64,000 bases of DNA from Austropuccinia psidii (Eukaryota > Basidiomycota > Pucciniomycetes > Pucciniales > Sphaerophragmiaceae), in contig JALGQZ010000013.1 in assembly GCA_023105745.1 (NCBI GenBank), positions 20,435,105 to 20,499,104 on the forward strand, in the 5' to 3' direction. The notes beneath the pieces are model-generated. The model saw only the letters and a program-made list of their open reading frames with translations. It was not told the origin of the DNA and made no database searches. Each line of letters starts with the position of its first letter. Position 1 is the first letter of the stretch. Shown here one piece after another: positions 34,575 to 46,689 of the stretch. The translations under genes and the position numbers were made by a program.

Positions 34575-34889
34575 CAATTTGTTTGTTTAAGAAAGAGAGT
34601 TGTATTAAAAATAACACATTTACACCTCCTGAAAATTAAACTGGCTCCTCATTCCCATTTGAACTGATTTCATGCCTCCGGGGAGGCTTCAAAATGTTTA
34701 CTTGAATTATTATTATAAGATCATTTAATAGCAATTTGTTTGATTAAAAAATAGAGGTGTATTAAAAATAACACATTTACGCCTCCTGAAAATTAAACCG
34801 GATCCTCATTCCCATTTGAACTGATGTCATGTCTCCGAGGGAAGCTTCAAGATGTTTACTTGAATTATTCTTAAAAGATCATTTTATAG
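34575..34889. repeat. Tandem duplication of a 157-bp unit
   Basis: CAATTTGTTTG begins copies at 34575 and 34732. Both contain TGTATTAAAAATAACACATT and CATTCCCATTTGAACTGAT, with about one difference in ten. No coding content. Confidence 0.85.
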
Positions 34890-35793
34890 AGATTCCCCCC
34901 AAGCCTTCTTACCCATTTTTTCACACCAGAAAAAATTCTTTTGAGTCTATTGTAGTATTGTAACTATTCCATTTGTCTTTCTATGTTTAAATGTCAAAAA
35001 AAACTTTCATAAATGAAAGATCTTTTTTCATAGTTTTTGGAAAAGAACTGATTTCTTATATGCTTTGTGGTTCCTAAATATGTATCTATTGAAAGTCAGC
35101 CAGCTAAGTCAGATATTTCCTTTTACAAAAATATCATAAATATTTCAGGGAATGTTAAATAGAATAGCAATCTCAGAGGATTAACGTGCTTCAAATTAAT
35201 TGGAATCCCTTTTCTAAATACAACATTCACATAATGATCCAGTTTTCCTTTCTCCGTTAAATAAAATATAAAATTACCAATTTTCTTTGGAGGGGGTAAT
35301 AAGAAATTGAATTGATTTTTCCATCATTGGTCAAAGATATTTTCCTTTTATGAGATATAACCTTATTTTAAAGTTTCAGGAAAAAATCTTTTAATGATAG
35401 GAGAAACTTCTGGAAAGAACATTTATTTATTTGAACATTCAAAGAAAAAACTATAAAAAAAGAGTCTCAAAATTAAAAATGCATTCAAGAATTAAATTAG
35501 ATTAGATTTCTCAATTTTCCTGTTCATTTCATTGATTTGATCTGTATGATCATCATTCTTTTCCTTGAATTTTGACTGTTTCTAATGTGCTTCTGAAAGA
35601 TAGGAGAGAAGAATTCATATCTCTTCCTGTATAATAATCCCTTTTTGGTTGTTTCATCTCTTAGTATTTTGAATTATTAGCATAGTATTCTTTCATTTTG
35701 ATTTATTTTAATTTGGATTTTTACCTTTATTAATTTTCCTTTTTTTTGGATCAACCTCTTACTATTATTTTTTTAAGAAAGCTACAATACAAG
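34890..35793. other. AT-rich spacer without a gene
   Basis: No open frame or repeat family was seen. It ends at the GTTGT target site of element D. Confidence 0.5.
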
Positions 35794-35798
35794 GTTGT

Positions 35799-37626
35799 TG
35801 TAAGGTGTGGATATGAAACTTTGATTAAAAATCAAGTACTTTTCCTGTCCTCAAAATTTGTATAAGGTAAAAATCAATTAAAAATAGTAAGAAATATTAT
35901 TTTTCAGAGAGAACACACCAATTGTATTGTTTATAACCTTATTAGTATAAATCAATAATATTTATAAAGATTTATTGTTTTACCAACAATAAGAATTTAT
36001 CCAAAATTACTCTACAAGAGATATTTAAGGCTACAAAAGAAATTTCTTCAAGAGCAATTTCAATTGGGATTAATTGAGCAAAGAACTGCAAGCAATTAAT
36101 TAAAGAACAAAGTCTTTAAAGAGGATATTGGAGAGAAAACATCCCCAAAAGTGACCAGAGTGAATTTGGAAACAAAGTGAGAAAGTTTACAGTGATGAAA
36201 GATGCTTCAATTCACTTTTGGGGTGGTTCAGGGGTAAAAATCATTATAAGAGTTACAAACAATGATTATAATTATTTTTTCACGTGGTTAAAAGGTTTAA
36301 AATGATTGAAGAAAGGTTGTTGGAATCTTTTATTGATTGGTTTAACAATGTTGAAACTAATTATAAAAGGAAAAGATTCTAACATGCAGAGAAAAGTGGT
36401 ACAAAGAAGACATTCTTTAATAGCCATCAAATTTCCTACTCCAAAAGTAAAATTTACTACTTTCAGTCGTGAAAAACAGTCTGACAACAGAAAAGCCAAT
36501 TATGACATCATAGAACCCTGGTTTAGACCAAAAAAAGGGCTGGTTTAAGCCATTTTTAGCCATTTTAGACCCTTAAATCGGCCATTACTATCGCAATACC
36601 TGGTCTACAGCCTTCAAAACGCGTCGAAATGTGTGTAAGAGATGTAGAAACCAGTTAAAACTGTTTTTACTATGATTGTTTCATCTTAAGGGTAGTTTTA
36701 CCCTTTTGGCAACAGCTAAAACTATCCCAGTTGGTATCAAAACCTCATCATCAATTGAGTCCACAGACCCTGTAACTCAATTCCAGGCAAAAAGTGATGA
36801 ATGTTTGTGTGAATTTTGACACCACACACCTGTCAGAAAGGACTTTGGGGGTCTAGCTCCCCCTTAGAGCTGGAGTTCCTTTTCCCCCCCAAATTTAATC
36901 TTTCCAATTTATTTTTCCTTTAATTCCTCATCATGTATTTTACTTATAATTCACTTATGTAATTTAATTGAGTTGTACAGTTCAATACAGTAATGATTGA
37001 TACCTCATATGTAAGTCAAAGTCCACTTATGTAATACACGCACACATTTTGACATTGCAATTGAATTCAATTGAAAATACTTTAATTCCTCATAACTTCT
37101 AAAATATACACAACACCTCAATTTTAACACAAATTTTGGTGATTAACACTTCATTTGATGTGAATTAAATTAAAGTTTTGAGTATTTTCAATTTTCATAC
37201 AGAAAATACTAAAAACTTCATTTAAGCTTATTTAGAGTTGAGTTACAAAATTTTCACTCAGAGGTGACCCCACCTGATTTTTTATGAGGAATCCAATGGT
37301 GAAATAATTTTTTTATTTTTATTTATTTGATAAAAAGTTATGATAATCTTTATTTAACTTTTTTCCAAATTTATTTATTCCTTTACAATTTTGTTAAAAA
37401 TTCATTTTTACTTAATTTTTTCAAGTATAAATGTAATTTCACAATTTCAAAATTTAATGTAAATTTATTTTTGAATTGTAATTAAATTTTTAATTGTGAA
37501 TATAATTTCATATTTATATTTTGATTTTCATTTTAATAATATAAATAAATTTATTTTATTTATATTTATATGTTGATTTTGTATTTGTGGTCTTTTGGGT
37601 ATATGAAATTACCTCTAAGGCTCACA
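35799..37626 (-). repeat. 3' LTR of element D (1828 bp)
   Basis: In plus-strand reading it runs from TGTAAGGTGTGG to AAGGCTCACA. It is closely similar to 44026-45840, with scattered substitutions. The frame at 36306-36548 and its twin in the other LTR are open in both copies, but that is expected from their similarity. Confidence 0.95.
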
Positions 37627-37640
37627 TTCCCTCCCCCTAA
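37627..37640 (-). other. Polypurine tract of element D
   Basis: On the minus strand TTAGGGGGAGGGAA directly precedes the 3' LTR, as in element A (GTGGGAGGGAA). Confidence 0.85.
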
Positions 37641-37650
37641 AAAAAGAATA

Positions 37651-38460
37651 TTAGTTTGTAATATTTGTATTTATAGTTTGTCTGAATCTCCTGAGGAGTT
37701 TGGTAGCTTCTGGTATATCTTTTTCTTCTAACCATTCATCTTCACAAGTTGGGTCACTGTACCTAACAAGGTATTCCCTCACTTTCTTGGTTCTTAATTT
37801 TCTTTCTTTGAGAACTTTGGTAATTTTCTTACTGCCAGATGTCTCAAAAGGAGGTATAACTTGGGGAACTTTATTCCTCAAGGCAAATTTCTCAGCATCA
37901 CTAGATTTATATGGTTTTACCAAGCTCACTGGAAATGTAGGATACTTATTACTAAGTTCTTCAGATAATTCTACTTTAACGGCATTTTCTCCATGGAGGA
38001 CTTTAATAGCAAAATTTCCTGCAAAGGAGTCTTTGAGCTTTTTACATCATTTGATGTTATTGGAGTTGGTGGTGGATACTAGTACTAAATCACCTACCTT
38101 GAAATCTGGACTGGAATGAGATTTGTCCCATTTATCTTTAGCATATGCAAATGAGTCTTCCATGCATTATACTGCATTCTTTCTGGCTCTGTCTAGCATT
38201 ACTTTGAAGCTGGCAGCTGTAGGATGTATTTCAACCAAATCTTTCCTTAAAGAATCTTGGGGTAATTTGGGATTCCATTCTTTTTGCAAAATAGCAGGGG
38301 TCTCATTGGTACTAGCATGAATGGAGGTTTTGTATGCCAGTTCCAGTGCAGGTAGAAGAGTACACCAATCATGGGTGAAACCATCACTATCTTTCAATTC
38401 AAGGCCATATGCACAAAATCTTCTTACCATGTCCTCTCAGGTTTGGATCATCCTTTCAGC
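37651..38460 (-). pseudogene. Integrase C-terminus and chromodomain-like tail of element D
   Basis: Frame 0 continues integrase from G-L-A-E-R-M-I-Q (catalytic glutamate, near 38450) after a one-base deletion. In-frame stops lie at about 38420, 38165 and 38046. The C-terminal domain has G-D-L-V-L-V-S-T near 38085. The tail reads R-E-Y-L-V-R-Y, D-E-W-L-E-E-K-D and L-L-R-R-F-R before the stop at 37651-37653. The last 280 bases are open and best preserved. Confidence 0.88.
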
Positions 38461-39584
38461 CAGGCCACAGTTTGTGGGTGGTAGGCTGTAGAGAAAGACA
38501 GTTTAGTACCAAATAATTGGTGAAGATTTCTCCATAGTGCTGAAGTGAATTTTGGATCCCTATCACAAATGATATTTGTAAATATCCCAGTCCATGACAC
38601 TACTCTTTTCCATACTGGAAGAGCTGTATCCATGGCTGTATCATCCTTGTGACATCATAAAAATATTGGAGTTTTACTGAATCTGTCCACAATTACTAGG
38701 CAAGCATTATAGTGTCTGTCACCTCCTGGTGGTAGGCCAGTTACCCAATCCATATGGACAATTTCCCAAGGTCTGTTTGGTTCATGGATTTTTATCATGT
38801 TTCCAAGTCTCTTTCCAGTGGATTTTTTTGCCTTTTGGCATCTGTCACAGGTCTTGCAATACTCTGAAACATCTTTCTGCCACATTGGCCACCATATGCA
38901 GGTTTTTACTTTCTCTCTTGTTCTGTCTTCAGACAGATGTCCTGAAAAGGGGCTATCATGGCATTCTTTTAGTACAAGATTGATTAATGACCTGTCCACA
39001 ACTGTCATGACACATGTGTGCTTGGTCCTGTGGTAAATTATTCCATCCAGTAGGTGAAATCTTCCTTCATTATAAGATTCTTTGCATACTTCATCCAAGG
39101 CATGTATTGGAGAGTTGTCTTTACTGTCTTTGTTAAGTAATTGGCATAAGATGCTACAGTTCTTATCTTGAGTGTAGCTATTTCTGACTTCTTCAAAGAA
39201 GGTGGTGTTCAAGTCTGTAACACTTATTCCTTCTATTTGGATCTGTGATGAAGCTCCTTCTGGAACATAAGCAGGATTATCAATATTATTTGGTAATGGC
39301 CATCTGCTCAGTCCATCTGCATTCTTATGAATATTTCCATCCTTATGAACAATAGTCATATTGCCCCTGTATTCTTGTATGGCTATTTGACATCCGAGCA
39401 TATGTCTGTTGGGTGTTTTCATGTTTAAAAGTGACTTGACAACTGTACAATATGTTATCACCTCAAAAACACATCCTCTAAGAAGTAGTTCAATTTCTCC
39501 AAGACCCAGACAAGGCATAGACATTCCAATTGAACTGCCCCATATTGGGCTACAGTTGGTTTGATTTACCTGGATATGAAACAT
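38448..39584 (-). pseudogene. RNase H end and integrase core of element D
   Basis: Frame 2 begins near 39480 after a frameshift. The RNase H block reads V-I-T-Y-C, where A has V-I-T-D-C: a catalytic-position aspartate is lost at 39450-39452. The integrase zinc finger is complete (H...H, C-D-R-C near 38840). The first catalytic aspartate is in H-M-D-W near 38750 and the second in C-D-R-D near 38560. A stop at 38655-38657 precedes C-H-K-D-D. The frame is lost at H-P-Q-T near 38465. Confidence 0.9.
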
Positions 39585-40942
39585 ATGGGTCCTTCTACAG
39601 GTTTATCATTTATGATCTGAACTTGGTGAAGTTCAGCACCCAGTCCATCCCCTGATGCATCAATATACAATTTGAAAGGAAATTTAAAGTCTGGCATCAG
39701 TAAGAGTGGAGCAGTAGTCAAGGCTTCTCTTAGAGACTCAAAATCTTTGACTCTGTCAACAGTCATTTCAAATACTGTGTCTTTGTCAAACAATTTATAA
39801 AGTGGTCTTGCTATGGATGCAAAATCTTTAATATGGTGCCTGTAATATCCTGCAAACCCTAAGAATGACTTAATTTCCTTCTTGTTCTGAGGCATGAGTT
39901 TTAGCAATACTTCTGCAGCTTTGTTTTTTTCAATTCCAAAGAACAAACCAGATACAACATGTCCTAGTGCTTTAAGTTCTTTAAATCCAAAATGACATTT
40001 CTTCAAAGAGATTTTCATGTTTACTGATTGAATTTTTGTCAAACCTCTGGACAATCTGTACATGTGCTCCAGCCAAGTTTTGGAACAGACAATAAGGACA
40101 TCAATGTAAATGATTAACCATACGTCTGAGAGTTCTTCAGGGAAGATTTCATTCATCATTCTTTGGAAGTGTGAAGGTGCATTTTTGATACCAAAGGGCA
40201 TCCTCAAGTATTCATACACTCCACAATGAACAATAATTCTCAAGTATTTTCTTGCTCTTGGTGTCACCATATTTTGATGGAATCCCTTAAGGGCATCCAT
40301 AGTGGTTATATACACTGCTTGAGATATTTGAGCAAGGCCTTTTTGGATTTTTGGTATAGGGTATCTGTCTGGAACAGTGTAAGTGTTCAGCACCCTAAAG
40401 TCCCCAACCATTCTAGATTTTCCATTATGCCATGCCACTATGACTGGTGTAGTTATTTCTACTTCTTCATTGTGGCCTACTTTTTTTATTGCACCAAGGT
40501 CCAGAAGCTCTTTGATATGAATTTCTAGAGCTTCTCTTGATTTTGGACTTTCTGGATATGCAGGTCTTCTTAAGAGTGGTGGATAAGGTCTCTCAATGTT
40601 AATAATGTGGTCAACCTCATGACCAATAATTGCTCCTAGAGGTTCTTTGTATGAAGCAAATGCTACTCTGTGGTCATACAAAAGGGAAGAAAGTTCATTT
40701 TGTTGTTTATCAGTCAGATGAAGGCTCATTTCGGCCTGATTTAACTGTTCAGACTTGACTTTCTCTAACTCTAAGTTGACTGGTGATACTTTCTTTACTG
40801 TAATTTGTCTTTTAAATGGTAAAAAGGCAACTTTTTGGCGCATATTGTCTCCAATAGTAAAGTATCTGTCTTTGTTGTTATGCAAATCTATCCCATTCAT
40901 GATTGAATAGTCATTTTTAAATATAAAATGGGTACTAGATCA
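39490..40942 (-). pseudogene. Reverse transcriptase of element D
   Basis: Frame 1 carries a nearly uninterrupted RT of 444 codons (40900-39566), with M-V-G-D-F-R near 40410, R-M-P-F-G-I-K near 40205 and G-F-A-G-Y-Y near 39860. The catalytic box at 40097-40108 reads Y-I-D-V, so the second aspartate is lost by one base change (GAC to GTC). A TGA at 40940-40942 separates it from the protease, where the homologues have cysteine. TAA at 39566-39568 replaces the glutamine of S-R-Q-I-K-P-T. RNase H starts at the Y-I-D-A-S block near 39650. Confidence 0.92.
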
Positions 40943-41340
40943 ATTTTCCATAACAAGAAATTCAACTGTGATTCTTAAATTCCCATTTATGTGTGGGAAT
41001 ATGACATTGATCTCAAAAATTCCTAATGCTTTCATTGGATTACTTGCACTATTGAATTTTATACCATCAATTGGTAACAATCGGTCTTCAAAATTTAGTA
41101 CACAAGTATTAAGAAAACATCTTCCAACACAAGAGCAGAAGGCTCCTGGGTCAAGAAAAGGTTTAGTGGGCTTGTTTTCAATCACCACTTGTGTTATACA
41201 GGAGTTATCAGCTGTATAACCCTTCCCCCTGTTTGGTTTTGTTTTCATAAGTTGTGCATCTTGAACTTTTGATAAATCAAGTTGACCATTGCTTAATTGT
41301 GGCAAGTGGGAATAAGATTCCATGATGTCAAAAGTGGCAT
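40940..41340 (-). pseudogene. Aspartic protease of element D
   Basis: The active site at 41144-41152 reads D-P-G inside L-D-P-G-A-F-C-S, where A has D-T-G. I recall D-P-G in related rust copies, so it may be a family trait rather than a lesion, but the usual D-[ST]-G is not met. The following 70 residues match the protease of A. Confidence 0.75.
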
Positions 41341-43572
41341 TGATATTTTTTATATCTTTTGAAGATTCAGAAAATATTGATGACTTATCATCTGAATTGT
41401 CTTCAATTATATCATCTTCTTTAACATCAGGTTCCTTTTCAATATCAATTTCATTGATTTTCCCCCTTTTCGGACATGTATTGGCTAAATGGGTGGTGCT
41501 TTGGCAAATATGGCACTTTCTGACTGTCTCTGCAGATTTATACTTCATATTATTAGAATTTTCTTTGGGGTTTTTGTCCACAGAATCTTTCCAAGGTGTA
41601 TTAAACCTTGTTTTGAGATTCACCCTACTAGAACCAATTTTGGTTCTGGTGGTTACTTCTTCTAATATATTGATAATATCATCTGCTAAAGATTGTTCAG
41701 TAGTCTTTCTTTTCATAGCATGCTCTAAATCACCTCCACATTGTCTCTGATGTTTTTTATTGATCATAAATTCTGACATGTCTGGATATAATGCTGTTAA
41801 TCTGTCTTTTTGTTGGAAAAACCATGGTAAAGCTTTGTCTTTATCAGCATTAAATTTGGCAGATTCAAAAGCTGTTTCAACTTTAAACCTCCAAGCATCA
41901 TTTGCCCATTTGTTAATGATCTGGGTTTTCCACCAAGTCTAACTCTGGTGTCCATGTGCTTGTCTTATTTTGATGTACCATCTGTGAGCTGATTTGGTAA
42001 ACAAGGTGTTAAATCTGGCTGTTACCAATCGGTCTGGTAATTCAAAATCCTGTTTGATCATGTCAATACCTCTAATGAACTCCATATGGTCATACTCTCC
42101 TTCACCACTGAAGTGAGGCCATTCTTTAAGTTTTGGAACTTCTTTCAAGAGTGCTTGGCCCATTGATGGTTCTAAGTTATGAAAATAAGTAGAAAATTCA
42201 TTTTTTAATTGTGAATTTTCAATATACAATATTTATGGATTGGGAATTTTCGCATCTTCATTTTGATTCAAAGGTGTAGACATTCTTGGTAAAGTGTTTA
42301 GCAGTTGTTTAATATCATTCATTTTACTGTTGTTACACCTTTCTGAATTTCTTAATTCATGTTGCAAGTTTTGTATAGAGTTTATGACATTCTTTTTATG
42401 ATCATCCTTTTTATATGTTAGTTCATTCCATAATGCTTTTTGTTTAGTATTATCAGATATAACTTCATTTAAATTTATTGTTAATTTTGATATTTCCTCT
42501 CTTGAGGTATCAAAATGCTTTTTCAGGAAAACTATATTTGTCTTTATTTCAGCAAATGATTTTGAAATATTGTCAAGAGCTTTTTTATTATCTTCTTTGA
42601 TAGTTCTTATGGCTTATTTTATTCTTGTTTTAATTATGTCATCAATAGTGAATTAGAATATTTGTCTGTTAATTCTTTAATAATGGCAGATTGTTCATTT
42701 ATCTTAATGCCAAAAGAATTATCATTATTGGAAGTTTTGATTGTTCTTAAAACTCTTTCAAAGCATTTAAGTGTATCATTTATTTGGCCCAGACCCAAGT
42801 TATTTGTTTTAAGATTGTCCCAAATTGATGTATTTTAATCAGAAAAATGATTTTTTGCGTCAGAAATAGCTTCATACAACTCTGGAATACAATCAAAAGT
42901 ATCAGAAATCATTTTTGATATTTTAATCTGGCTTCCTCCTTCTTCTGTAATTCCATCATGGTTCTGGCCATCTGAAATACATTTTCCATGGCATCCTGTT
43001 GAATCCTTGGGATTCTGTAGCCCTGGCTGTAAGGCTTTGGGGCTGGTGCCTTCCCTTTGCCCTTGTTTGGAGTTTGTGGCTGCTTTTTCAAGTTGAAATT
43101 GCTGCTGCTGGCCACTGGGGCTGTTTTTGGCACTGGTTTGGGTGGTGGAGGGTTGTTTTTCCTCCATTCTAGTGTCAAAAGCATCATGTTTTTCTTCTCC
43201 ATCAATGGATGCCATCCATTGAGCAATTTGCAAGTATTGGGATGGCCCAGGAATTTTCTCACAGTCAGGTAAGAATTAATGCAATTATTCCACAGGTCTG
43301 CAAGGATCTGGTACTCCTTGAACTGAAGTGCATTGGTGTATGCACTGTGGCTGGCTTTTTATATGTCCACAGAGGCTTGTTGTGGCGGTGTCAGCTCTTT
43401 TTGAAGGTAAAATGGTATTATCAGCTTCAGAATGACCCATTTTAGTTGTTTGGAAGTCATCAACTGACCCTTTTCCTTCTGTACCTGATTGGCCTCTGCC
43501 ATAATCACGTCTATTACCTTTCTGGGAGCTGCTTGAGGGGTTATAGCTGGCTCCTGACCTGGTTGAAGGCAT
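41300..43572 (-). pseudogene. Gag of element D
   Basis: The start is the ATG at 43570-43572 (M-P-S-T-R-S-G-A-S-Y), which lies inside the ORF0 intron. Frame 0 runs to about 42650 with stops at 43285-43287, about 43276 and 42835-42837. After a frameshift it continues in frame 1 as a long coiled coil (42650-42240, stops at 42614-42616 and 42233-42235). The capsid-like core follows: H-F-S-G-E-G-E-Y-D-H-M-E-F near 42110, W-T-W-W with TAG for the first W at 41939-41941. The zinc knuckle C-H-I-C...H...C is intact at about 41475-41516, followed by an acidic linker. The length of about 750 codons is typical of this family rather than of short gypsy Gags. Confidence 0.85.
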
Positions 43573-43815
43573 AATTATGGTTAAAAAAAGGCTTAAAATA
43601 GTATTTTTACGTCAAAAAACTTACTATTGGCCAAATCTTTGGCTTTCTGAAGAGTATTACTTATTTCCAAGCTGACTAATTCAGACAAAATTGGCTCTGG
43701 TTGAATATTCTGAGTCACAATAATAGTACTATTATGATCAGAATTAACAGTACTGGCAGGAATAATGCTGGTTACTATTGAGTCTGTTTCAATGTTTTCT
43801 TGTCTTACCACGTTG
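42909..43815 (-). pseudogene. ORF0 of element D, two exons, overlapping gag
   Basis: Exon 1 (43815-43625) begins just after an AG|TG acceptor-like site. If the upstream exon ends in A, the junction makes ATG-TCT-GAC. A 66-nt intron (43624-43559) joins A-N-S to Q-E-P-A-I-T-P-Q in frame. Exon 2 reads S-A-Y-T-N-A-L-Q-F-K-E-Y-Q-I-L-A-D-L-W, a region that resembles the helical stretch of ORF0 in C. It then has a proline/lysine-rich part (N-P-P-P-P-K, N-K-G-K-G-K-A-P) and ends A-R-L-K-Y-Q-K at 42909-42911. One stop (43359-43361) breaks it. All of exon 2 overlaps gag, which reads one frame lower. The function is unknown. Confidence 0.65.
43559..43624 (-). other. 66-nt spliceosomal intron in ORF0 of element D
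   Basis: The donor is AATA|GTAAGT. The branch candidate is TTAAC about 22 nt before the acceptor CAACCAG|GTC. Retention stops ORF0 at a TAA within the intron. The gag ATG lies 11-13 bases into this intron counted from its 3' end, exactly as in element C. Confidence 0.75.
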
Positions 43816-44010
43816 TCAGACACTAAAATTGATGAAAAACCCAATTAATTAAGTAAAAAAAGGATATTTCAAAAAAAAATTAAAATATAAGCCTCAGTCA
43901 TAATATTAAAAAAAAATTTTTTTTATTGATTTTTTGAATTATAAGTATTTTTTATATGTTTTTAAATTTTTCAAAGGAGTAAAAAAAATATGTCACCGGT
44001 AAAATATCAC

Positions 44011-44023
44011 GGCTGGGCCCCCA
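44011..44023 (-). other. Primer-binding site of element D
   Basis: On the minus strand TGGGGGCCCAGCC starts three bases after the 5' LTR. It differs from the B/C site at two or three positions. Confidence 0.6.
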
Positions 44024-44025
44024 AA

Positions 44026-45840
44026 TGTAAGGTGTGGATATGAAACTTGGATTAGAAATCAAGTACTTTTCCTGTCCTCAAAATTTGTATAAGGTAAATA
44101 TCAATTAAAAATAGTAAGAAATATTCTTTTCAAGAGAAAACACACCAATTTTATTGTTTATAACTTTCTTAGTATTAAACAATAATATTTATAAAGATTT
44201 ATCCTTATACCAACAACAAAAATTTAACCAAAAATACTCTACAAGAGATATTTTCAAGGCTACAAAACCAATTTCAATTGAGATTAATTTAGAAAACAAC
44301 TGCAAGCAATTAATGAAAGAAAAAAGTCTTTAAAGAGATTATTAAAGAGAAAACATGCTCAAAAGTGAACAGAGTGAATTTGGAAACAAAGGGACAAAGT
44401 TTACAGTGATGAAAAATGCTTTAATTCACTTTTGGGGTGGTTCAGGGGTAAAAATGATTATAAGAGTTACAAACAATGATTATAAGAATTTTTTCACGTG
44501 ATCAAAAGGCTTAAAATGATTGAAGAAAGGTGGTTGGAATCTTTTATTGATTGGTTTAACAATGTTTAAACTAATTATAAAAGGAAAATATTCTAACATG
44601 AAGAGAATAGTGGGGCAAAGAAGAAATTCTTTTATAGCCATCAAATTTCTTGCTCCAAAAGTGAAATTTACTCTTTTCAGTCGTGAAAAACAGTCTGACA
44701 ACAGAAAAGCCAATTATGACATCATTGAACCCTGGTTAAGACCAAAAACACAGCTGGTTTAAGCCATTTTTAGCCATTTTAGACCCTTAAATCAGCCATT
44801 ACTATAGCAATACCTAGTCTACAGCCTTCAAAACACGTCAGAATGTGTGTAAGAGATGTAGAAACCAGTTAAAATTGGTTTTACTATGATTGTTTTATCT
44901 TAAGGGTAGTTTTACCCTTTTGGCAACAGCTAAAACTACCCCAGTTGGTATCAAAACCTCATCATCAATTGAGTCCACAGACCCTGTAACTCAATTCCAG
45001 GCCAAAAGTGATGAACTTTTGTGTGAATTTTGACACCACACGCCTGTCAGAAAGGACTTTGGGGGTCTATCTCCCCCTTAGAGCTGGAGTTCCTTTTCCC
45101 CCCAAATTTAATCTTTCCAATTTGATTTACCTTTAATTCCTCATCATGTATTCTACTTATCATTTACATATGTAATTCAATTGAGTTGTAAATTTCAATA
45201 CAGTAATAATTGATACCTCATATGTAAGTCAAAGTTCACTTATGTAATATCAGGCGCACATTTTGACATTTCAATTGAATTCAATTGAAAATACTTTAAT
45301 TCCTCATAACTTCTAAAATATACACAACACCTCAATTTTAACACAAATTTTGGTGATTAACACTACATGTGATGTGAATTAAATTAAATTTTTGAGTATT
45401 TTCAATTTTCATACAGAAAATACTAAAAACTTAATTTAAGCTTATTTAAAGTTGAGTTACAAAAGTTTCACTCAGAGGTGACCCCACCTGATTTTTTGCG
45501 AGGAATCCAATGGTGAAATAACTTTTTTATGTTTATTTATTGGATAAAAAGTTATAATAATTTTTATTTAACTTTCTTCCAAATTTATTTATTCCTTTAT
45601 AATTTTTTTAAAAATTCATTTTTACTTAATTTTTTCAAGTATAAATGTAATTTTACAATTTCAAAATTTAATGCAATTTTTTTTTTAAATTGTAATTAAA
45701 CTTTTAATTTTGAATACAATTTTATATTTATATTTTGATTTTCATTTTAATAATATAAATAAATTGACTTTATTTATATTTATATGTTAATTTTGTATTT
45801 GTGGCCTTTTGGGGATATGAAATTACCTCTAAGGCTCACA
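44026..45840 (-). repeat. 5' LTR of element D (1815 bp)
   Basis: Same ends as the 3' LTR: TGTGAGCC...CTTACA in its own orientation. The right flank GTTGT is the target duplication. The leader between this LTR and ORF0 is only about 200 bp and very A/T-rich. Confidence 0.95.
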
Positions 45841-45845
45841 GTTGT

Positions 45846-46689
45846 GTACATCCGTGTACTGTAAAATAGGCAATGACTTTCAACTTTCTTACATAATAAA
45901 GGTCCTTATAGACTCCAAAGGTAAGAATGTGTACAGATATTTTTACAGCACAGGGTTGTGCAGAGCCTTTGACTGCAGCTCATCAAGGAACATCTGATCA
46001 ACAAACAAAAATATAAAATGTTTAAGAATACAAAAAAAAAATTAGAATGATCATATGAAAGATACAATGAGAATAATAATAATAATGTGAATAATAATAA
46101 TAATGTGAATAAATTACGTTTTCTGCAGTAGGAAATTTCATTTTTCTCCCTAGCATGGCTTTCAGAAAAGATGAAAATGCACAAATTGAAGAGAAAACAA
46201 AGGGATAGTCCTTTCTTAATGATGTATCTAAAAGTAGCACTTTTACCAAACTTTAGATGTTTTTTGGAATTTTGAAAACAAACAAATATTCTTTGAGTGA
46301 AAATATCTAATCAATATGCTTTAAATACAAGAGATTGGGCCAAAATAAGCTTGTTAGACTTGGTTTAAGTGCAATGATATTAGGCTTTAATATATAATGA
46401 AAGCAGATGAAGTTCAATTTTTTTGGAAATATCTCTCCTGCTTTTGGCTCCCCTAATGCGTTAAAAGAGCCTTTAAGGCAAATATAAATGTAAGTGAAGA
46501 AATTCATGAAAAACCCTTCCATAGAATAATTTTCACATTGAAATGTGGCATTACAATTGATGCAGAATACCTTATACTTTATGAAGACATAGAAGGGGAA
46601 GAAAATATCAAAATTCAACCCAGTTCCAGAAAATGAGTCAAAGCTACTTTTGGAATAAAACACCTTTTTTAAGGTGTAGCAAATCTTCT
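45846..46689. other. AT-rich DNA without a recognisable gene
   Basis: A duplicated simple repeat (GTGAATAATAATAATAAT, twice) lies at 46067-46112. The minus frame at 46307-46663 is open for 118 codons but biased to F, Y, I and N, as expected from composition. Confidence 0.45.

Larger units (their letters stand above)
35799..45840 (-). mobile_element. Element D: complete Ty3/gypsy retrotransposon
   Basis: LTRs at 44026-45840 (5') and 35799-37626 (3') flank ORF0, gag and pol on the minus strand. A perfect target duplication GTTGT lies at 35794-35798 and 45841-45845. Order and motifs match element A, with which it shares LTR ends. Gag-pol stays in long frames with scattered stops and frameshifts near 42650, 39480 and 38460. 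Two catalytic positions are also changed (RT Y-I-D-V; RNase H T-Y-C). It is inactive. The primer site and polypurine tract are intact. Confidence 0.96.

Noticed and set aside
36272..36548. ORFs on both strands in the D LTRs (also 44480-44762)
   Set aside because: Both strands are open in both LTRs, as expected from recent common origin and low stop density, with no sign of selection on either frame.
41144..41152. D-P-G in the protease of element D as an inactivating mutation
   Set aside because: The same motif is remembered from related copies, so it may be a family feature. It is reported in the feature but not claimed as a lesion.
46307..46663. Minus-strand ORF of 118 codons
   Set aside because: Dominated by F, Y, I, N and K; no homologue and no splice or start context.
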